From contig NC_065575.1 of the NCBI RefSeq assembly GCF_937616625.2, positions 5,215,501 to 5,279,500 on the forward strand: a DNA stretch of 64,000 nt. Direction: 5' to 3'. Position 1 is the stretch's first letter, and each line of letters starts with the position of its first letter. This document shows positions 58,138 through 64,000 of this stretch, piece after piece. The stretch comes from Mercurialis annua (taxonomy: Eukaryota > Streptophyta > Magnoliopsida > Malpighiales > Euphorbiaceae). Below the pieces are notes generated by a model. The model did no database searches. It saw only the letters and a program-made list of their open reading frames with translations, and was not told the origin of the DNA. The position numbers were made by a program, and so were the translations under genes.

Positions 58138-59032
58138 GTTCAAGTGGTTCGCTTGCTTTGTAGAACTCCTGAGAAAGAAAGCAGGCATGAACTGCTATGG
58201 AGAGTGGCTGTCGACGGTAGCGCCTTTGCTAGTAAAAATGGAACCAAAGTTCATATTCTAGCGGAAAATCTAAATGAGATAGCCAACCAAGCAGATGATC
58301 TACTGGAGGTACATATAACATAGATACTGCATTGTTGCATGATCTGACTCTTTTTGTCGGATACTTAGTTCAGCAGTAGTATAACTTGTTACTTTTTAGT
58401 CAGTAGTCATTCCATCTGTTCATTGAACATATGAATTCAATTTTCTAAATGGCATTCCTCACAGTTTGGTTTGTTAGCAAAGTACTAAGCAGATCTAGTT
58501 TAGTAACTATATGTAAAACTTTATGGTGAAATTGGAATATAATGCTGCCTCATATCATTGTTGCAAGGTAGTCATTTCAATTATTAACATTTTTCCTGTG
58601 TTGGCTGCAATACTTCTCAAGTTAATGGAAACACGGCAAGTTGTTCCGGATCAAAAACTACTTGCAAGGCTTGTACTAATTAGAGAGGAAGCTAGGAATA
58701 TGATGGGAGGTGGAATACTAGATGAAAGAAATGACCGTGGTTTCAGTATTCTTCATGAATTTGAGGTCTGTATTCTTCAATAATGATGTATCATATGAAA
58801 TAATGCATGCCTAGCTGATTCTAAATTTTAATTGCTTTTCTTTGTCAAAATTAAGTATGATATTTTACTTTTTCATTCTTTCATTTTGAATTATGCAATG
58901 TTAATATTTGATAGTAGTGATTTGTTTTCAGTGCCATGATTATGTACCTTATTAGTGCAGGTAAAAAAATTAACTAAGCTAGTGGCTCTAAAACTTGGGA
59001 AGACTGGTCAAGAAATGATAAAAAAAATGTAA
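58138..59032 (+). pseudogene. Unidentified three-exon gene fragment
   Basis: Exons 58138-58308, 58622-58765 and 58961-59032 splice in phase 0 and give 128 residues without a stop until the end: VQVVRLLCRTPEKESRHELL, LMETRQVVPDQKLLARLVLI with NMMGGGILDERNDRG, and KLTKLVALKLGKTGQEMIKK. It looks like a once-real plant protein, but I do not recognise the family. No start codon or promoter was found, and the exon before it is a DUF760 piece in a different phase. It is therefore called a fragment, though the frame is clean. Confidence 0.45.
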
Positions 59033-59650
59033 TGCTAGGAAAAGATGAAGGAGCGGAAAGTAGTTCAAACAGAATTGCAGGAAATGTTCGTTCGATTTCA
59101 CTGACGTTTGAGTCCAGGTGTATATTTGATTGGAATCAATTTTGATTACTTCTCCTTCCCTTTTCTTTATTTACTTGTTCTTGAACCTGTATCATATTAC
59201 GCTTTATTGTTTCAAGTATAGTAATCACTGCAGCTAAACTAAGCTTGAGCTGGTGACTTCTGATGTAAGAATTCGGTTGCCCAGTTGACGAAACAAAAAA
59301 GGAGTTGCCGTCTTTGTACATTTCATGCACAAGTGAGTAACGAATCACATGCCTTGGATCATTTAATTTACCGTCTAGCAAGTATCAACTTCATATAATT
59401 TACTTTTGTGAATTTCAGTTATGTTTTGAAAATCGGATTCTGAAAGTGCTCAATTTTGAGTGACAGCTCTTGTAGTTAAGTACTTGTTCTTTTGCACATT
59501 TATCTCATTATTTATCTTTTTGATCAGATCTCATTATTTATTCTGTTTGTATATTCTGAATATATTTGTTTATGTAATTTTGTAGGATTTTATGAAGATA
59601 TTTGTGGGAAATGATTCTGTAGCAGAAAAGACATTCAATGTTTTGTGATT
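59033..59650. other. 3' flank of the fragment, no further exon
   Basis: No recognisable domain. An 81-codon minus-strand frame at 59136-59381 has no motif and is not called. Confidence 0.3.
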
Positions 59651-60420
59651 TCTAATGTCGTTATTTTTTATGGAATATTTTCCGTTTTCTAATTTTGGTG
59701 AATATTTTTTTGTTTGTGATGTAATGGATGAAATACTTTTGTGATGTAATGGATGGATGGAATATTTTCCGTTTTGTGATGCAATGGATGGAATATTTTT
59801 TTGATTTTGAATTTAATGAATATTTTCCGTTTTTAAATTTTGGTGAATATTTTCCGTTTCTAAATTTAGCGAATAATTTCTGTTCCTCAAATATAAACCG
59901 TTGGCACTTTCTATATAATTATAAACCGTCATTTAAAGTTTTAGCCAAACCATTGCACCATAGTATTATATAAATGTTGCCTAAAGTACTATATAAATCG
60001 TTGCCTTACAAATATAAGTGTTAATTAAAATACGATATAAATCGTTGCCTTACAAATATAAGTGTTAATTAAAATACGATATAAATTGTTGCCTAATAAA
60101 ATAAATGTTGTCTAAAGTACTATACAAATCGTTGCCTTATAAAAATAAATGTTGCCTAAAGTGCTATACAAATTGTTGCCTAAAATGAATTACAAAATTG
60201 TTACAGTAAATGTTTGAAACCATTGCTTTTGTTACTAATTGTAGCGGTTTTATTTCTATTACAATAGTATAAAAAAATAGTTGCAAGCGCTATCAAAATC
60301 TATTGCAAACGCAAATGTAGCTGATTCAAAAGCGTTGCAATAGATTTAAGGCAATGTTTTTTTGCACATATGGCAACACTTACCTAATATTGCTGAAAGT
60401 AACTTATGTGGTAGTAACTC
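59650..60420. repeat. CACTA-like subterminal repeat region
   Basis: Short words recur many times: ATTTTCCGTTT with GTGAAT, then AAATCGTTGCCT, CTATATAAATCGTTGCC and TTGCAATAG. Such reiterated GTTGC words are common just inside CACTA element ends. The terminal CACTA motif itself was not found, so the class is tentative. Confidence 0.4.
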
Positions 60421-60562
60421 TTTTGCTCGATTAAGTAATCCAAAGTATTTCAGACATAAATGTTAAAATGTTGGAGCAGATCATAGATTATGGATATGGA
60501 TTTTTTTGTTCTCTCGTTGGTATTTTTATCCTTTCATTTTCTGTTCGTTTTCGACTTGCAGG

Positions 60563-60681
60563 TACGTAATCACGTGCAGGACAACTTTGAAGGGATGAAC
60601 TTGCAAAGTCTCCATAGAAGATACTACTTGGAAGTGCTTATTTTCAAGGGCTCTCACTTATTAAAACTTTGTTTAAACTGA
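60563..60681 (+). other. Possible exon fragment
   Basis: After TTGCAG a frame reads VRNHVQDNFEGMNLQSLHRR and ends KLLCLN-like residues and a stop at 60681. Protein-like, but short and unrecognised. It may be another piece of the gene-fragment mosaic. Confidence 0.2.
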
Positions 60682-60689
60682 TTCCTAGC

Positions 60690-61300
60690 TGGTTATATAG
60701 TAACCGTACAAGGTTTGATACTTTAGTGCTTGTGCGGAAGTCACCTACAAGAACTTTTCGTTTGCCAAATGAACAAGAGCATTGGTTCTTAATCATTGAA
60801 CTAATATAACACCAATGAATTGAATAGTTGTTTATACATTACTTTTCCTGTTGAAGATATTAGAAATCCTGCTTGAATTTTGTGAAAATAATTTCGAGCT
60901 GATAAAAATTTTAATTAATAGGCTGTGCTAGAGTCTATTCACCAGAGAACCACAGTAGTATCGATACTGGATTGCATGACCATATCAAGTGCACAATGAT
61001 TGGTCTGATTTAATTTATTTTGAAGTTTGAACCTTATAATTGCAACTGTGTAAGGTTCGAACTGTCGACAATTATCAGCAACTACACTACCATTTACAAA
61101 ATAGCTAAGCATTCATTCAAGTTGTAATCTGATGGCAAAACAACCAAAATTAGTAGCTAAGAAAAAAACTATCAAAAAGTTTCCTGAAAATTATTTTGAA
61201 ACCTGAAAATCTAAACATCAAACAACAAAATACACCAAAGATGGGAAAGAATAAATTAGGAGTGCCGCTGTTCAATATGGAACCAATGAATAGTTAAATT
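60690..61300. other. Intergenic, no gene seen
   Basis: No coding block or clear element was supported. Confidence 0.35.
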
Positions 61301-61309
61301 AACATTGTA

Positions 61310-61920
61310 AAACCCTTTTTTTTCTAGTCAATCACCAAGAGAGCGATTCTATAGCTTAGAAAGATACACCAAAACAACAACAGGCCAAAGGCCTACACAA
61401 AGCCACAGACCCCCCCAAACCCAGCTCTCAAAACAACTCAGGCTCACTAACTAACCCAGCACAAACAATTCAACAACACACAACTGACATCAACAAGCAA
61501 TCAAGGGGAGCATCAGGAATTTACTTCCTCCTACTATTCCTGATAACACCATCAGACTTTAATTTACAGAAGACCCTGCTACTTCGGATAAGATTCTTCT
61601 TGAATATCAACTCATCTATGGCCCCTTAAATGTGGTAGATGGTGACACAAAACAATAACTTTCTTTGTCTCCTGCTGTCAGATCTTCTACAAAGAGAACT
61701 GATCGCTCTTCTCCAACTCAAAACAGGTCTGTTGAACCCCATTTCCTACAAAACTTTACAACAAATGTCCCTTGAATAGCAGCAATCAAAGAAAAGATGA
61801 TGTTGTTTGAGGCATTATTACACAGACAACAAGTATCACTTGAAACAACTTTCCATTTAGCTAGTTTATCCCAGGTCTGCAATCTAGTCAGAAATGGTGT
61901 TGCAAAAAATTAGGTACAGA
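61310..61920 (-). mobile_element. LINE 3' relic, minus strand
   Basis: On the minus strand a piece of a zf-RVT-like region can be read (TRLQTWDKLAKWKVV, CCLCNNASNN), then many stops, and a 3' end TTGGTGATTGACTAG followed by eight A. It is an old, 5'-truncated copy, probably of the same family as the tail at 57.1 kb. Confidence 0.45.
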
Positions 61921-62447
61921 GTTCAAAACATGCATAAGCAACCATAAGCAAATCGACAAACAAACCCTCTGCCCATATAGTCCATCATCATTCGAACCAA
62001 AATAGCAACTGAAAATATTCATTAGAATATATCAAAACAAAAAATCTGAGAGTTAGGGTCGAAAGATAATCTCAGCCAAAACCCATCCACGCACAAGAAA
62101 ACCTAACCAAAAGAGGCTCGGTGCGTTCAACCCAATATTAAAAATCATCTGAAATGACTAAAGAAAGGAATAAGAGCTCGCGCCTCAGTAGTTATGATGA
62201 AATCGTAACAAACAAAATTGGTTAATTGTTAATAGTGGTAAAAAACAAAAGATTACTACACCATTAAAAAGCACATGTAGGCTAACAATTAACACTTCAT
62301 TGACATTCATTATCACATAGCAAAATAAGTTTTTGGACAGTAAAATTAAACAAAAAATAAAACCTAGGATATTCTAAACTTCCACATATCACATTTTTGT
62401 AATCAAATTGTTTTTTTATGTCTCATCGAACAACTTGTGTAATCCAA
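61921..62447. other. 3' flank of the third short Deg-like gene
   Basis: The part after about 62280 shows weak similarity to the 3' flanks of the other short copies. No other feature seen. Confidence 0.35.
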
Positions 62448-63519
62448 TCATCTTTTACGTCTCTTCGAACAACCAGCCTATAATCCAAAAAGAAAGCCAC
62501 ATTAGTAACAAATAAATAAATTTCAACAAGAATAATAATAAGTAGAAATTAATTATAACAACGAACCTGACTCTTATCTTGTTTGTTATCTCCCCCTTCC
62601 TTTTTCTCTTCTATTTCGCTCAACACTTGTCGAAGTAAACTTCCGTGTATAGCAATTTCAAAATTCAAATGACTCATCGACATCATTCCCACAATTTCCC
62701 CTCTAATGTTAAAAACTGGACCACCCAAACAACCATCTCTAAATCCAAGACCATAAATTTGTATTATAGGAGTTTGAGGGTGAAGTTGCCTCTCAAATAC
62801 ATAGTCCTCTAGATCAGCTCCCACCCATACACCACTGTTCCATATATTGCCCATAATGCGATACTGAGGAGTGATATTCAATGCAGTACAAGTGTAATTT
62901 TCACATTTTTGATTGTCTAGCGGGACATGAACATTATCCACACAAGGAAATACAACGGTGCCAACCGTCAAAGAACCCACAAAATTACCCGGATGCCCCA
63001 TATGTAAAACCTTTTGCCCTTCAAATAACGAACTATCAACTGCAAATCTCCCAAAATTGCAACAAGGAACATTCTTAACTCTCAATAATGCAACATTCCA
63101 TCTAGATTTTATACGAACTACCTTAACTTCATATAAAAAAGCATCATCATCTAACCTACGAGCATTAATACAGGGTAGTGGTTTATTTCTAAAGGGAAAA
63201 GCAGAAGTCATAATCAACCCATTGTTATCAACAGAAAAAGCTGTTGCAAAAGTGTATATAAGTGCATTATCCTGAGATTGGTGAGCTAACCTAAGTACCC
63301 ATACAATACCCTTTATCTCAACATTTAAAGCATGCAGGTCAGGAGGACTGAAAATGGAAGAATGAACTGCCATTTGGGGTTTCATATAATCCTGCCATTA
63401 GAAGAAAATCAAAGAGACATTTAATTTTGCCCTAAATCACTTACATAATTCTCAGACATATCTGTTGGTGCAGTTCTAAGAAAGAAAATAAAAATGAGAG
63501 TATTAGTTAGACTGACCAT
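62448..63519 (-). CDS. Short HtrA/Deg-like protein, catalytic triad lost
   Basis: Three exons: 63517-63519 (the ATG alone), 62567-63391 and 62448-62477, giving 285 residues with no stop. The fold is plainly that of the copy at 9136 (IYGLGFRDGCLGGPVF, GHPGNFVGSL), but the triad is gone: F66 in TSAF for His, N100 in WNVALLRV for Asp and L223 in GCLGGP for Ser. The basic tail SKRRKR is kept in the 30-base last exon. There is no PDZ domain. The leader and upstream region are shared with the other short genes. It is called a gene rather than a pseudogene because frame, junctions and tail are intact; a peptidase activity is very unlikely. Confidence 0.8.
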
Positions 63520-63830
63520 TGTCAATGTCCGAGTTTGAAGGATGACGACTGTTGCTGCTCCCTGGAAATTACTGGGAATGACTCACTACAGCTCTTCAGT
63601 TTTGCTGCTTCACCATAGCTTGTAGAAAATGACGACTCGCTTCCTTTAACGCTGCTTTTTTTTTTATCAGTTGAAAGAATTGGGTAATGAATGTCTGTGC
63701 ATCCGGCCAATTCAACTTTGTAAACAAACTATTAAGCTGATCCGACCAAACTAATTCTACTTGGTTTATGAAATGTAATTTCTTTCAAGATTCGGTTTCA
63801 ATTTGATTTTTAATCTTAAATAGTAAAAAA
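63520..63830 (-). promoter_or_regulatory. Leader and upstream region of the third short Deg-like gene
   Basis: Carries the motif GACGACTCGCTTCC (63632 region, minus-strand GGAAGCGAGTCGTC), also found before the gene at 22966, and the GATTCGGTTTCAATTTGATT block that recurs at 10.5 kb and, inverted and diverged, at 22.57 kb. No TATA box was fixed. Confidence 0.4.
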
Positions 63831-63923
63831 ATATAAACTATATAAATATATCATAATTTTTTAAAGTATAATTATTTTTAAAATACTAATATTTTTTTAT
63901 GTTTAAATGCTACATGTATTATA

Positions 63924-64000
63924 CTCCCTCCGTCTCACTTAAGAAGGGACATATCCCTTTTACACATAGATTAAGAAAATAATAATTACACTTGATTTTT
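63924..64000. mobile_element. Stowaway MITE end (cut by the window edge)
   Basis: CTCCCTCCGTCTCACTTAAG directly after a TA is the typical terminal repeat of Stowaway (Tc1/mariner-type) MITEs in plants. The other end is outside the window. Confidence 0.8.

Overview
The window is nuclear DNA of a flowering plant, most likely a eudicot. It is AT-rich, its genes have many GT-AG introns, and the mobile elements are plant types: L1-like LINEs, MITEs, a hAT-type and Mutator-type foldback elements, and a Stowaway end. The species cannot be named from the sequence alone. Exon coordinates were worked out by hand from splice signals, reading phase and comparison between paralogous copies inside the window; nothing was searched against a database.

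The genes that can be read end to end form a local family of trypsin-fold, HtrA/Deg-like (S1C-type) proteins. Two long ten-exon copies lie in direct orientation at 569-6057 and 34123-39134. They have a protease-like domain followed by a PDZ-like domain, and all three catalytic triad positions are replaced. Three short copies without a PDZ domain lie at 9136-10186 (-), 22966-23840 (+) and 62448-63519 (-). The first two keep His, Asp and Ser; the third has lost all three. The short copies share an odd layout: the first coding exon is only the ATG, and (except in the 23 kb copy, where stops cut it off) a 30-base last exon adds a basic tail.

Region by region: 0-6.7 kb, long copy 1. 6.7-8.9 kb, MITEs. 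About 8.9-24.2 kb, a large imperfect inverted duplication (arms about 8.93-15.1 and 18.0-24.2 kb), each arm holding one short Deg-like gene and the 3' part of a gene that resembles the C-terminus of GT18/MGAT5-like N-acetylglucosaminyltransferases. 24.7-25.5 kb, a foldback element with a palindromic GC-rich core. 27.6-29.9 kb, a 5'-truncated LINE. 30.6-32.9 kb, three elements nested in one another, the innermost a foldback with a 10-base target duplication. 33.4-39.6 kb, long copy 2. 41-48.2 kb, transposon debris with a Ulp1/C48-protease relic, a minisatellite and two tRNA-like segments. 50.7-51.7 kb, another foldback. 52.3-53.4 kb, MITEs. 54-60.7 kb, a mosaic of broken plus-strand gene pieces (TRRAP/Tra1-like, DUF760-like and an unidentified three-exon piece) with LINE and CACTA-like debris. 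61.3-61.9 kb, a minus-strand LINE relic. 62.4-63.5 kb, the third short Deg-like gene. A Stowaway end lies at the right edge.

Most of the remaining sequence is intergenic repeat. The two themes worth following are the repeated loss of the protease triad in otherwise well-kept genes, and a group of foldback elements that each carry a different array of short palindromes.
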